64,000 nucleotides of DNA from Salipiger bermudensis HTCC2601. Its GTDB lineage: Bacteria > Pseudomonadota > Alphaproteobacteria > Rhodobacterales > Rhodobacteraceae. Position numbers and translations under genes: made by a program. The notes beneath the pieces are model-generated. The model did not search any database. It was given only the letters and a program-made list of their open reading frames with translations, and was not told the DNA's origin. The stretch is from contig NZ_DS022278.1 of the NCBI RefSeq assembly GCF_000153725.1, forward strand, positions 101,798 to 165,797. The letters are read 5' to 3'. This document shows positions 1 to 7,330 of this stretch, piece after piece (the stretch's first letter is position 1; each line of letters begins with the position of its first letter).

Positions 1-1
1 C

Positions 2-535
2 CTCGTGGCCGGCGCGATGTCCATGGCGGCAGGCGAGTACGTCTCAGTCAGTTCTCAGACTGACGCGGAAAACGCTGACCTTGCGCGCGAGACCCGCGAA
101 CTGGCGGAAACACCCGAGGCCGAACTCGAAGAACTTACCCAAATCTATGTCGAGCGAGGGCTGGACCGAGACCTTGCCGAAAAGGTGGCCGTGCAACTGA
201 CCGAACGTGACGCGCTCGGATCGCATGCCCGCGACGAGCTTGGCATCTCCGAGACCGTGACAGCCCGCCCGATCCAGGCCGCCTTGGTGTCGGCGCTGAC
301 CTTCGCCGTGGGTGCGGTGCTGCCCTTGATCGTCGCACTGGTCGTCCCGGATGCACGGATCGTTTTCTTGGTCGCCGTGTCGACGATCCTCGGCCTCGCG
401 GTTCTTGGTGGATTAGGCGCTTCTGCTGGCGGTGCTGGTGTTATTCGAGGTGCTGCAAGGGTCACGCTCTGGGGTGCACTCGCCATGGCGGCGACCGCTG
501 GAGTCGGTGCGCTGTTCGGGGTCGCCGTAGGCTAG
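2..535 (+). CDS. VIT/CCC1-family membrane transporter, C-terminal part (cut by window edge)
   Basis: The frame is open at the left edge, so the true start lies outside the window. The visible part begins with the VIT-family stretch GAMSMAAGEYVSVSSQ, followed by a charged, predicted helical cytoplasmic segment (about residues 25-80, many Glu/Arg). Then come hydrophobic segments at about 88-115, 118-140 and 150-175, ending in GALFGVAVG. This order is that of vacuolar-iron-transporter/CCC1-type Fe2+/Mn2+ exporters, whose charged helices form a metal-binding domain. Substrate is inferred from family only. The gene ends exactly where the remains of an H-NS-like gene begin on the other strand, suggesting a rearrangement junction at about 535. 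Confidence 0.85.
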   Translation, partial: LVAGAMSMAAGEYVSVSSQTDAENADLARETRELAETPEAELEELTQIYVERGLDRDLAEKVAVQLTERDALGSHARDELGISETVTARPIQAALVSALTFAVGAVLPLIVALVVPDARIVFLVAVSTILGLAVLGGLGASAGGAGVIRGAARVTLWGALAMAATAGVGALFGVAVG

Positions 536-682
536 GGAGTAGCCGAGTTCCCGGGCGAAAGCTTCCACCTTGGCGCGGGCTTCCACCTTGTGCCGATCCT
601 CGAATGTGGCAAGCGCTTTGGCGACGTCATTCTGCATTTTCTTCAGCTCGCTGAGCGACAGTACGTCGAGATCGAAAGCAGC
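530..682 (-). pseudogene. H-NS/HvrA-like DNA-binding protein, N-terminal fragment
   Basis: On the minus strand the frame reads FDLDVLSLSELKK, then MQNDVAKALATFEDR, then EAFARELGYSL. That matches the N-terminal coiled-coil oligomerisation region of alphaproteobacterial H-NS/HvrA-type proteins. The C-terminal DNA-binding motif is missing: after GYSL the frame enters the 3' end of the transporter gene and becomes meaningless. No convincing start codon precedes FDLD. I read this as a gene truncated at both ends by recombination, probably non-functional. Confidence 0.6.
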
Positions 683-888
683 CGTTGGTGCGGTCCGTGT
701 CCTGGATTTCCCGGTATCGATAACCCATCGCGGTAGGGCCCTGGATTTCTCGGCAGGCGCGGGCAGGGGTGAGAGCTGGTGATAGCCACTTAGGCCGCTA
801 GCGGTGTGCTGGGCTTTGGGTCAAACAGTCCCGATTGGCAAGGAGACATGGTCTGGCATGGGCTCCCCGTATCTCTCTGTCTTCTGGG

Positions 889-1081
889 CCGTCCCTTCGA
901 CTGACAATCCCCTAATCCCGTTCGGGCTCTCGCGCGCAACCCCGCGTCAGCCCGGGCCGAGTTGGCCGCCTATGGCGTCCTGCCCGCTCCACCCCGGTCC
1001 TCTGGGGGTTTCCGGCGTCCGTTCCGTCCACCGTGCACGCGTCACCCGACGGGCTTTTTCCGGGTCTTGTCGAAGGGACGG
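889..1081 (+). promoter_or_regulatory. Long-range inverted repeat in the ssb leader
   Basis: A perfect 13-bp inverted repeat, CCGTCCCTTCGAC at 889-901 and GTCGAAGGGACGG at 1069-1081, brackets about 170 bp of non-coding sequence just upstream of ssb (start 1112). In RNA the arms could close a long structured leader ending about 30 nt before the start codon. The match is seen directly; the regulatory role is inferred. The rest of 540-1111 shows no convincing gene. Confidence 0.4.
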
Positions 1082-1111
1082 TCCCGAAGACAGGACACAT
1101 AGGAGCTTACC

Positions 1112-1516
1112 ATGCAGAACATCGTCATCCTCGCCGGCAACATCGGTCAGAAACCCGAAACCCGCACCACCCAGGGCGGCACTAACATCACCAACTTCAG
1201 CCTCGCCACCTCGCGCCCCCGCCTCTCGGAAGGTCGCGTCCTGCGCGACGAGAACGGCTACCGGGTCATGGACACCGAATGGCACCGCATCACCTGCTTC
1301 AACGGTCTCGGCAAGACGGTCGCCGAGCACTGCGAAAAGGGCATGAAGGTCCTCGTTCACGGCCGCATCCACTACAGCAAGTGGATCGACAGCATGGGGA
1401 ACGACCGCTACGGCTGCGAGATCATCGCCGAGAAGGTCGACTTCCTGAGCCGCCCGAAGTCGGCCGAGAGTGAAAACCCCGAGCTGGTCGACCGCGACGA
1501 CGAGATCCCGTTCTGA
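1112..1516 (+). CDS. ssb: Single-stranded DNA-binding protein (SSB)
   Basis: The 134-residue product starts MQNIVILAGNIGQKPETR and ends in the acidic tip DDEIPF. The beginning is the first strand of an OB fold with the family G-x-G/P pattern. The DDEIPF tail is the classical C-terminal peptide that recruits partners such as primase and RecQ/RecG helicases. It is shorter than chromosomal SSB (about 160-180 residues) because the Gly/Pro linker is almost absent, which is common for plasmid SSBs. Its likely role is to coat plasmid single strands during conjugative entry and replication. AGGAG at about 1101 fits the ATG. It heads the backbone block and has a long, potentially structured leader. 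Confidence 0.93.
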   Translation: MQNIVILAGNIGQKPETRTTQGGTNITNFSLATSRPRLSEGRVLRDENGYRVMDTEWHRITCFNGLGKTVAEHCEKGMKVLVHGRIHYSKWIDSMGNDRYGCEIIAEKVDFLSRPKSAESENPELVDRDDEIPF

Positions 1517-1573
1517 AAGGAACGGGGTCTCCCCCTCGGGCCCGGCGGGGAAAGCCGCCGGGTCTGTTAAACT

Positions 1574-2170
1574 TCAGTCTTGCGTCTTCATCGCCGCCAG
1601 CTTCTTGTCGATCCTACCGATGTGGTGGTCCCAGTCATCTGCCCAGCCCTCGGCTTTCGCTTGCTCGCAGAGCGCCCTCGCCAAGGTCCAGTTGCCGCGC
1701 TTCTCTTCGATGATGCGAAGCTGCCGGTAGCCCGCGTGGGCAGGGATGAAGCCCCAGTTCTTGTCCTCGCGGAAGAACCGGGCGACATTAGCCCCGAGGC
1801 CGATCTGGCGCTCGAAACTCTTCACTGCTTCGTCCAAGGCGAATGGATCGTGATCGCGCCACCGGTAATAGAACCCACCCCTGACCGCAAAGTAGAAGTG
1901 CAGGTCAAGAACCGGGACGTTCTCGTTCACCAGCGTGTCCGCCCGATCTAGCAGCTTGTACCCCAGATGGCGCAGGTGCTCCTTCTTCAGGTATTCAGCC
2001 AGTGCGCCGAGGCTGTTCGGATTGGTCGACCGCGCAAGGCTTTCCGCCGTGCCTCCGCCGAGTGGCGCGAAGACCCCTTCTATGGTCGCGTGTTCCTCCG
2101 GCGTGAACGTGTCCGTCCACCAGTCACCGGTCGGTTGCGATTCGGCCTTTCGACGGAAAAATGGCAGCAT
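1574..2170 (-). CDS. Conserved hypothetical plasmid protein
   Basis: I do not recognise this family. From the ATG at 2170 the product is 198 residues, beginning MLPFFRRKAESQPTGDWW. An upstream in-frame extension to 2287 would overlap the divergent gene at 2210, so the shorter start is preferred. The protein is soluble, mixed alpha/beta by composition and rich in Trp/Tyr/His (FYYRWRDHDPFALDEAVKSF, then a helical C-terminus EEKRGNWTLARALCEQAKAEGW). The repeated Ala/Leu spacing in the last third looks like TPR-type helices, but no clear repeat can be stated. It is divergent from the HEPN-like gene with about 40 bp between starts, so a shared control region is possible. Confidence 0.6.
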   Translation of the reverse strand: MLPFFRRKAESQPTGDWWTDTFTPEEHATIEGVFAPLGGGTAESLARSTNPNSLGALAEYLKKEHLRHLGYKLLDRADTLVNENVPVLDLHFYFAVRGGFYYRWRDHDPFALDEAVKSFERQIGLGANVARFFREDKNWGFIPAHAGYRQLRIIEEKRGNWTLARALCEQAKAEGWADDWDHHIGRIDKKLAAMKTQD

Positions 2171-2209
2171 CCTGTATCCCTTTCCCGCCACCGTGGGTAG
2201 CATCGCACT

Positions 2210-3115
2210 ATGCAAATACCTGACGACATCACACCCATCCTGCGCGAGATCGACCAGTCGCTCAAGGAAAAGGCAATACCGCCGCACTCACGCCCCATAA
2301 TGGCGGTGCTCGAGTTCGGAAATAGGTTCCGCATCAGTCTTCCGATTGCGAAGCTCCCGCCCGGTGCACCGGCAGAACTGGTCGCGACCAGCGTATACAC
2401 CGACCGCATTCACCGCTGGTACGAAGAGGTCTATGGCGACCTGATCAAGACCGATTTCTCTGAGAAGGCCAAGGTCGCGGTCCTCGCGGATGGGGACATC
2501 TGGGAGATGCGGATTCCACTGATCTACGGGACAGTGGTCATCGAGGCCAAACGCGATCTGCCCAGCGACACATGGAACAGAGTCGGGACACAGGTTCTCA
2601 ACGTCAACGCATGCGTCTCGCTGACGGGCATCACCGAGGCCCGCCTGAAGCACTTTTCCGACGACGACCTGAACGAGGTCTACGGGCTGTTCGTGGTCGG
2701 GCTAGATGTTCGTGATGCTTTCAAGCGGTTCCGCAAGTCCGACCCGATGTTCGCCGCCGCCGAACAGGATTGGTTCGCAGCAGTCGCGCATATGACCAAC
2801 CAATCCCCGAACTGGGGGCAGGCCCGGTGGTCCTCGCTACAGATGACCGAGAAGTTCATGAAGGGCTTGATTGCCATCATCGGGGATTACGAGGTTCCAT
2901 GGGGGCACAAGCTGAAAGAGCCGCATGACGTCCTTGCCAAATCAATCCGAGGCCTCGACCTTCGCCACCTAATTGCAGACATCCAGTGTGACGCTTCGGT
3001 TCGGTACAACGACCCGAAGATGCCTTCCACACGCCAGCAGGCCTACGCTGCCCACAAGGCCAGCCTGCTCGTCGTGCGGGTCTTGGGCGACGTCCAGTAC
3101 AGCCAAAACCGATGA
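2210..3115 (+). CDS. Hypothetical protein with HEPN-like C-terminal region
   Basis: 301 residues. The N-terminal two thirds (DITPILREIDQSLKEKAIPP, then a beta-rich region with VVIEAKRDLPSDTWNRVG) is not recognised. Residues about 205-260 read ARWSSLQMTEKFMKGLIAI, GDYEVPWGHKLKEPHDVL. This resembles the helical pattern of HEPN domains, where a Lys-x-x-Lys-Gly-Leu helix is followed by a short Gly/Pro loop and a second helix starting with a conserved His. The strict RNase motif (R-x4-6-H) is not evident, so a binding or accessory role is as likely as a nuclease. It is divergent from the 1574-2170 gene. HEPN is an inference from pattern only. Confidence 0.55.
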   Translation: MQIPDDITPILREIDQSLKEKAIPPHSRPIMAVLEFGNRFRISLPIAKLPPGAPAELVATSVYTDRIHRWYEEVYGDLIKTDFSEKAKVAVLADGDIWEMRIPLIYGTVVIEAKRDLPSDTWNRVGTQVLNVNACVSLTGITEARLKHFSDDDLNEVYGLFVVGLDVRDAFKRFRKSDPMFAAAEQDWFAAVAHMTNQSPNWGQARWSSLQMTEKFMKGLIAIIGDYEVPWGHKLKEPHDVLAKSIRGLDLRHLIADIQCDASVRYNDPKMPSTRQQAYAAHKASLLVVRVLGDVQYSQNR

Positions 3116-3191
3116 CTACCCGCAAGCCTCGCACACTGCCGCTTTGCTCTAATTCGCCATTGTGAACCCAAGAGTGAGAGGAGTGCCGGTT

Positions 3192-3244
3192 TCCCGGTGA
3201 CGGGTTGAGGGTTGGGAGAGTGGCTCCCGGCGCCTGTCACGGGA
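3192..3244 (+). promoter_or_regulatory. Leader hairpin before the DUF932 gene
   Basis: TCCCGGTGAC (3192-3201) can pair with GTCACGGGA (3236-3244) with one bulged G, enclosing an inner hairpin GGGAG (3214-3218)/CTCCC (3224-3228). The right arm contains the GGGAG ribosome-binding site seven bases before the ATG at 3253, so folding could mask translation initiation. Similar GAGAG-type hairpins precede several neighbouring genes. Confidence 0.4.
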
Positions 3245-3252
3245 GATAGCCG

Positions 3253-4452
3253 ATGGGCGTTGTAGAAGTTCTGGATCCGGTACAGCCGACGCGGGCTGGT
3301 GGCTGGAAAGTGGATGTGAGCCGAGGTGAGCGGAACGGGCGGGTGTCGTCCGAATGGTTCAACCGGCCCGATGACGAGCGGTATCTGTCGCTCGATGATC
3401 TATGGGCCTCGGTGAAGGGTCGCTCCGAGCGCAGCCGCAGCCGCGTGGTGCAAACAGCGGATATCCGCGTCGAGGCCGCGCGCGACAACCCCGAGCGGTT
3501 GCACCTGATGCTGCCGAAAGCCGAGGCGCCTGTCGGGCCCACGCATTGGGCGTTCGGCCAGCTTGCCAGCATCGTCGGCGCCCCGGCCTCCTATCTGCGG
3601 CAATTGCCAGCGCCGCTGGCGGGGATCAATCTGCAATATGGTCTGACCAACCACCGTGCCGAGCAGTTGAAGACTTTCGAGACGGAAGACGGCCGCACGG
3701 AACTGCGCGCCGTGACCGGCCCCGACTATGGCCGTATCCACGATTTCGAGCTGGTTGAAGCGGTTCAGCGCATCGCGGGCAATGGCACCGGCGACACGCG
3801 CTGGAAGGTGCCGGGCGTGCTGGATTGGTCGACCGGGGTCTATAACCCCGATGTCGAGATCAGCCGCGACACGACCACGCTCTATGCCTCGGACCGCGAT
3901 GTCTTCCTGTTTCTTGTCGATGATCGCAACCCGATCGAGGCGGGCAAGCTTCCGGACGGCTCTCCCGACCTCTACTTCCGGGGCTTTTACTGCTGGAATT
4001 CGGAGGTGGGCGCCAAGACCCTCGGCATGGCGAGCTTCTATCTGCGGGCGGTGTGCCAGAACCGCAACCTCTGGGGCGTCGAGGATTTCCAGGAGATCAA
4101 GATCCGTCACTCGAAATACGCCGCCTCGCGCTTTGCACATGAGGCGGCGCCCGCGTTGACGCGCTTCGCCAATTCCTCGCCCCAGGGGTTCGTGAACGGC
4201 ATCAAAGCGGCGCGGCAGCAGATCGTGGCGCGCAGCGACGAAGATCGTGCGGATTTCCTGCGCAAGCGCGGTTTCTCGAAGGCCGAATCCGGCAAGATCA
4301 TCGAGAAGGTACTGATGGAAGAGGGCCGCCCGCCCGAGAGCATCTTCGATTTCGTACAGGGGATCACGCGGCTTGCGCGCGACAAGACCCAGCAGGATGC
4401 GCGCCTTGATATGGAGGGGCGCGCCAAGAAGCTTCTCGACCGCGTTGGTTGA
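3253..4452 (+). CDS. DUF932 domain-containing plasmid/phage-type protein
   Basis: 399 residues. The family is recognised from the run YLSLDDL, TADIRVEA, HWAFGQLASIVGAPASYLRQLP, LRAVTGPDYGRIHDFELVEAVQ, ASDRDVFLFLVDDRNPIE and the C-terminal Lys/Arg-rich helix. DUF932 proteins are widespread on large plasmids, phages and integrative elements. Their biochemical role is not established; a link to DNA metabolism or anti-restriction has been suggested only from context. Length is normal for the family. The start at 3253 has GGGAG at 3241-3245. It lies in the backbone block between ssb and the giant helicase, the usual neighbourhood of this family on alphaproteobacterial plasmids. Confidence 0.85.
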   Translation: MGVVEVLDPVQPTRAGGWKVDVSRGERNGRVSSEWFNRPDDERYLSLDDLWASVKGRSERSRSRVVQTADIRVEAARDNPERLHLMLPKAEAPVGPTHWAFGQLASIVGAPASYLRQLPAPLAGINLQYGLTNHRAEQLKTFETEDGRTELRAVTGPDYGRIHDFELVEAVQRIAGNGTGDTRWKVPGVLDWSTGVYNPDVEISRDTTTLYASDRDVFLFLVDDRNPIEAGKLPDGSPDLYFRGFYCWNSEVGAKTLGMASFYLRAVCQNRNLWGVEDFQEIKIRHSKYAASRFAHEAAPALTRFANSSPQGFVNGIKAARQQIVARSDEDRADFLRKRGFSKAESGKIIEKVLMEEGRPPESIFDFVQGITRLARDKTQQDARLDMEGRAKKLLDRVG

Positions 4453-4545
4453 GGTGGCGACCGGAGGCGATATCGCCTCCGGTCTCGTCCCTGTTTCATC
4501 GATCTGCTACCGTGCCCGACATGTTTAGGTATTGGAAGTACGCGC

Positions 4546-5046
4546 ATGGAAGAAATCGATTGGTCAGATCGTGCATTTTATGATGACGGCGAATGGGTTA
4601 CCTGGTCGGAAATCGACGAGCAGCTTCGCTACAAGGAGTGGGGCGCTAAATACCCGAACGCGATCCGGTCTATGATCCCATATTTTGAGGATCTCCTGTC
4701 CCTCGCGGAAAGCTATCACCTTGAGACCGGCCTCCACCTCTCTGTCTACGGCGATATCGGTGAGCTGTTTGGTGCTATCACGTACGGTATCAAGCTGAAC
4801 AAGACCTATGCCCAGGGTGCTGACGGAAGACTTGGCAATGATCATGTCGAGGTCAAAACCATTACGCCATTCAAGACAAAGGATGTGGTTGTGGTCGATA
4901 CCAATGGGCATTTCAACAAGCTCTTGGTTGTAAAGATCAACGAGGATTTTCAGGTCTCGGGTCGGATGATCGACCGAAAAGATCTTCCAAAGCGCGAAGG
5001 GCGCTACTTGCGGGTTCGATGGGGCGATTTACCAACGCCGAAATGA
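4546..5046 (+). CDS. Hypothetical protein with PD-(D/E)XK-like core
   Basis: 166 residues starting MEEIDWSDRAFYDD, with GGAAG about eight bases before the ATG. The middle reads GDIGELFGAITYGIKLNKTYAQ, then GADGRLGNDHVEVKTITPF. A conserved Glu in a Gly-Glu helix, then G-A-D with a short loop, then V-E-V-K-T is the order of the metal-binding residues (E...D...E-x-K) of PD-(D/E)XK endonuclease folds. The small size and lack of DNA-binding extensions leave open a nuclease, a nuclease-like regulator or an unrelated fold. Base composition is lower in GC than its neighbours, suggesting later acquisition. It stands alone with its own intergenic space. Confidence 0.55.
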   Translation: MEEIDWSDRAFYDDGEWVTWSEIDEQLRYKEWGAKYPNAIRSMIPYFEDLLSLAESYHLETGLHLSVYGDIGELFGAITYGIKLNKTYAQGADGRLGNDHVEVKTITPFKTKDVVVVDTNGHFNKLLVVKINEDFQVSGRMIDRKDLPKREGRYLRVRWGDLPTPK

Positions 5047-5103
5047 TCGGCCCGATCAGCGACAGAGAGTCCGAGGGGGCGGTTTGGTCTTTGACGGTTT
5101 GAA

Positions 5104-5124
5104 GCGGGGAGAGAGGCTCTCCGC
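5104..5124 (+). promoter_or_regulatory. Leader hairpin (GAGAG/CTCTC) before the 5143 gene
   Basis: GCGGGGAGAG (5104-5113) faces CTCTCCGC (5117-5124) across a 3-nt loop, with two unpaired G residues in the left arm. It sits 19 nt before the preferred start and belongs to the series of similar leader hairpins in the backbone block. Confidence 0.35.
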
Positions 5125-5142
5125 ACCGTCGGAGATATGCCC

Positions 5143-5661
5143 ATGTTCGACCTTCCTCTCCAAACTCAGCCGGAAACACAGAAGACAGGTTTGCCGCCGA
5201 GCTTCCTGACCGTTCTTGCAGATCAAGACTTGCCGTTTGCGCTCACGACGGCTTGCCACGCGTCGGCGGCTCTAATGTCCGGGCAGGCGCACCCCAAGGT
5301 ACTGGAGCGGTTTGCCACGCTGGCCGAAGCCATGCAGGGGGCAATCGTTCATGCCGAAAATGTCACCCCTGAAGACGCGCCGCGCATCCTGGCGATCCTC
5401 GATCGAGAGGGCCGCCTCGTTCTGGCCGGGGCTGTCCATGGTGGCGGGGTTGCATGGTGCCACCCGGTCTCGGATGCCGCCGAAGCCCGCGCCGTCGTGT
5501 CCGAGGCCAGCCAGGCCCGCGCGCAGGCCATGCGGGCGGCCGAGTGGCATGAACATGGCCTTGCGCGACGGCTGCGGCACCACGCCGACGTTCTCGATGC
5601 CCGTCTTGTCGATCCACTCTGGCGTGTCTTCGCGTCTCGCGCCCTGCAGATCGCGGCGTGA
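5143..5661 (+). CDS. Conserved hypothetical plasmid protein
   Basis: Start ATG 5143 is chosen because GGAG at 5131-5134 is eight bases upstream; the in-frame ATG at 5137 is too close to it. The 172-residue product (MFDLPLQTQPETQKTG...) is soluble, rich in Ala, His and Arg, and mainly helical after residue 40: ALTTACHASAALMSGQAHPKVLERFATLAEAMQGAI. It ends in a helical segment WHEHGLARRLRHHADVLDARL. Several His/Cys residues (ACHASAAL, GGGVAWCHPV) could bind metal, but no known motif is present. I do not recognise a function. It is followed by a run of small plasmid genes of unknown role that probably share transcription. Confidence 0.65.
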   Translation: MFDLPLQTQPETQKTGLPPSFLTVLADQDLPFALTTACHASAALMSGQAHPKVLERFATLAEAMQGAIVHAENVTPEDAPRILAILDREGRLVLAGAVHGGGVAWCHPVSDAAEARAVVSEASQARAQAMRAAEWHEHGLARRLRHHADVLDARLVDPLWRVFASRALQIAA

Positions 5662-5756
5662 CGCCCGAGAGCCAGAGAAGGGCAGGGGAGGATGTGAGCC
5701 TAGGAGGACGAGAGAGCCTCGGGGTTCAGATCCTTTCCCTCATTTCGGAGTTTCCA

Positions 5757-6248
5757 ATGTCCAAGATCGAACCCACCCTGGCCGCGCCGATGGCGCCGTC
5801 CAGGATTGATTTCGCCGCCGTGCTGGCTCGGCAGTCCGAGCGTGACGCGCGGATCGCAGCTTTGCGTCCGGCCAACAAGGAGCGCCTCTTCGATGGCCTG
5901 ACTGCCGCGGGCATCACCCATGTGACCGTGAGCTTTGACGGCTATGGCGATAGCGGCCAGGTTGAAAGCATCGAAGCCTACGCTGGCGACGCCGAAGTCA
6001 CTTTCCCCAAGACCCAGATCGCCTATGCCGCATTGACCTGGGACGACCCGGAGGTCGAGATGCGGGCGCTTTCGCTCGAAGATGTCGTGGAGCAACTGGC
6101 GTACGACTTGCTGTCTGACACCCACGGCGGTTGGGAAAACAACGACGGGGCCTACGGCGAATTCTGCTTCGACGCTAGCGCTCGCACCATCCACCTCGAG
6201 TTCAACGAGCGCTTCACCTCGTCCGAACTCTACACACACGATTTCTGA
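5757..6248 (+). CDS. DUF6878-like plasmid protein
   Basis: From the ATG at 5757 (after CGGAGTTTCC) the product is 163 residues, beginning MSKIEPTLAAPMAPSRIDFAA. An upstream in-frame extension covers a leader with possible hairpins and is rejected. The core VTVSFDGYGDSGQVESIEAY, then LAYDLLSDTHGGWENNDGAYGEFCFDASARTIHLEFNERF, matches what I remember as DUF6878, a plasmid family of unknown role with conserved SFDGxGDSGQ and GGWENNDGA motifs. The acidic, Gly-rich motifs suggest a compact alpha/beta fold. The next gene starts 10 bases after its stop, so co-translation is likely. Confidence 0.7.
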   Translation: MSKIEPTLAAPMAPSRIDFAAVLARQSERDARIAALRPANKERLFDGLTAAGITHVTVSFDGYGDSGQVESIEAYAGDAEVTFPKTQIAYAALTWDDPEVEMRALSLEDVVEQLAYDLLSDTHGGWENNDGAYGEFCFDASARTIHLEFNERFTSSELYTHDF

Positions 6249-6258
6249 GGGGGCGGCG

Positions 6259-6636
6259 ATGGCACATCCGTACCACCACGCCCTGTCCTCGGTGAAGAAA
6301 TGGGGCGGCACGGTCGACGACTACCTCGCCGTGCATTCCTGGTTCGACCAGAGCAAGGAGATCACAGCCGACTTTCGGCACCGGGCGTTGCGCCACCATG
6401 CCGAGGGCATCTTCATGGCCGAGACGATTTTCGGCCCGACCCTCACGCTCTCGACCGAGCGCGTCATCCCGACCCGCTGGGTCGGCGAGCAGCATGTGAA
6501 GGAGGACCTCGGCTTCATCCCGAGCTTCGCCGATTGGGTGAAGGCCATTCGGCCCGAGCCTTGGATGGGTCGGACCGAACGGATCGAGGCACAGGTCGAT
6601 CCGCATCTCGCTTCGCCCGTGGTCGAGGTCATGTGA
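6259..6636 (+). CDS. DUF6915-like plasmid protein
   Basis: 125 residues from ATG 6259 (GAGGGGGCGGCG upstream gives a G-rich ribosome-binding site). The sequence HPYHHALSSVKKWGGTVDDYLAVHSWFDQSK, DFRHRALRHHAEGIFMAETIFG and VGEQHVKEDLGFIPSFADWVKAIRPEPWM is very His-rich and, from memory, is typical of DUF6915. The spaced His pairs (HPYHHAL, FRHRALRHHAEG) could form a metal site, perhaps HD-like, but this is inference. It is tightly packed between the DUF6878-like gene and a 65-residue gene, consistent with a polycistronic block. Confidence 0.7.
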   Translation: MAHPYHHALSSVKKWGGTVDDYLAVHSWFDQSKEITADFRHRALRHHAEGIFMAETIFGPTLTLSTERVIPTRWVGEQHVKEDLGFIPSFADWVKAIRPEPWMGRTERIEAQVDPHLASPVVEVM

Positions 6637-6637
6637 C

Positions 6638-6835
6638 ATGACCGATCCCACTTATCTAAGTCTTGGCTTGCCGCCGACCGCTTCGCCACTGGCAGTGGTT
6701 CGCGCGGCGGTCCGGGCGCTGCACCCCGACACACGCGCTGTTTGCGGCCTCCGGACGGCGCGTAAGCGCTTCTACCGGCAAATGCTCTGCGCGCATGCCG
6801 CACGACAGGCGGCAGACGACACGTCGATCGGCTGA
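6638..6835 (+). CDS. Small hypothetical protein
   Basis: A 65-residue basic product starting one base after the previous stop codon. MTDPTYLSLGLPPTASPLAVVRAAVRALHPDTR loosely recalls the start of a J domain (Leu-Gly-Leu-Pro-Pro-Thr-Ala-Ser, then an Arg-rich helix and HPD), but it is far too short for a J domain with its following helices. Translation coupling to the gene upstream is likely given the spacing. Function unknown; acceptance rests on position, codon usage and tight packing. Confidence 0.55.
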   Translation: MTDPTYLSLGLPPTASPLAVVRAAVRALHPDTRAVCGLRTARKRFYRQMLCAHAARQAADDTSIG

Positions 6836-6869
6836 TCGCTCCCGGCCGACCCTTCATCCCGATTCAGTA

Positions 6870-6887
6870 CCCGGCCTCTTGGCCGGG
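6870..6887 (+). promoter_or_regulatory. Perfect hairpin in the leader of the 6911 gene
   Basis: CCCGGCC (6870-6876), loop TCTT, GGCCGGG (6881-6887), followed by TCTTCCCC. The run after the stem is not U-only, so it is a weak terminator or a leader hairpin. It ends 23 nt before the next start codon. Confidence 0.4.
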
Positions 6888-6910
6888 TCTTCCCCATTCA
6901 GGAGACTCCC

Positions 6911-7330
6911 ATGGCGGATTACTTCACCCATTTCTCATGCCTGCTCGACGTCGGCACTCCCGAAAAGGCGGCCCGAGCACTCGCGCTGTTTCACGATCTG
7001 CGCGCTGCGGATCACGACGCCGACGACCCAGATGTCGCTGGCTTCGATCTCGTGCACCAGGATGCCCCCGAGGGCAGCAGCCTCTGGATCCATGATGACG
7101 AACACGGCGATGTCGAGGCCGTCATCCGCTTCGTGCTGCGCCTCGCCGAAGTCCTCGACCTCACCGGCCTTTGGGGATTTCAGTATGCTCTGACCTGCTC
7201 CCGGCCGCGGCTCGACGCCTTTGGTGGCGGCGCGCATGCCCTCGATCTCGGCGGGCGCAAATCCATCGGCTGGTCCAGCAGCCAGGAATGGTTGGCCTCA
7301 GCACTGAATGGGGAGGACGTCGATGCCTGA
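6911..7330 (+). CDS. Conserved hypothetical plasmid protein
   Basis: 139 residues from ATG 6911, preceded by CAGGAGACTCCC (good ribosome-binding site). The product starts MADYFTHFSCLLDVGTPEKAARAL. It is acidic (many Asp: LRAADHDADDPDVAGFDLVHQ, then SSLWIHDDEHGDVEAVIRFVLRLAEVLDL) and ends GRKSIGWSSSQEWLASALNGEDVDA. It looks like a single alpha/beta domain with no transmembrane segment. No function recognised. Its last 8 bases overlap the start of the next gene, so the two are probably co-translated. Confidence 0.65.
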   Translation: MADYFTHFSCLLDVGTPEKAARALALFHDLRAADHDADDPDVAGFDLVHQDAPEGSSLWIHDDEHGDVEAVIRFVLRLAEVLDLTGLWGFQYALTCSRPRLDAFGGGAHALDLGGRKSIGWSSSQEWLASALNGEDVDA

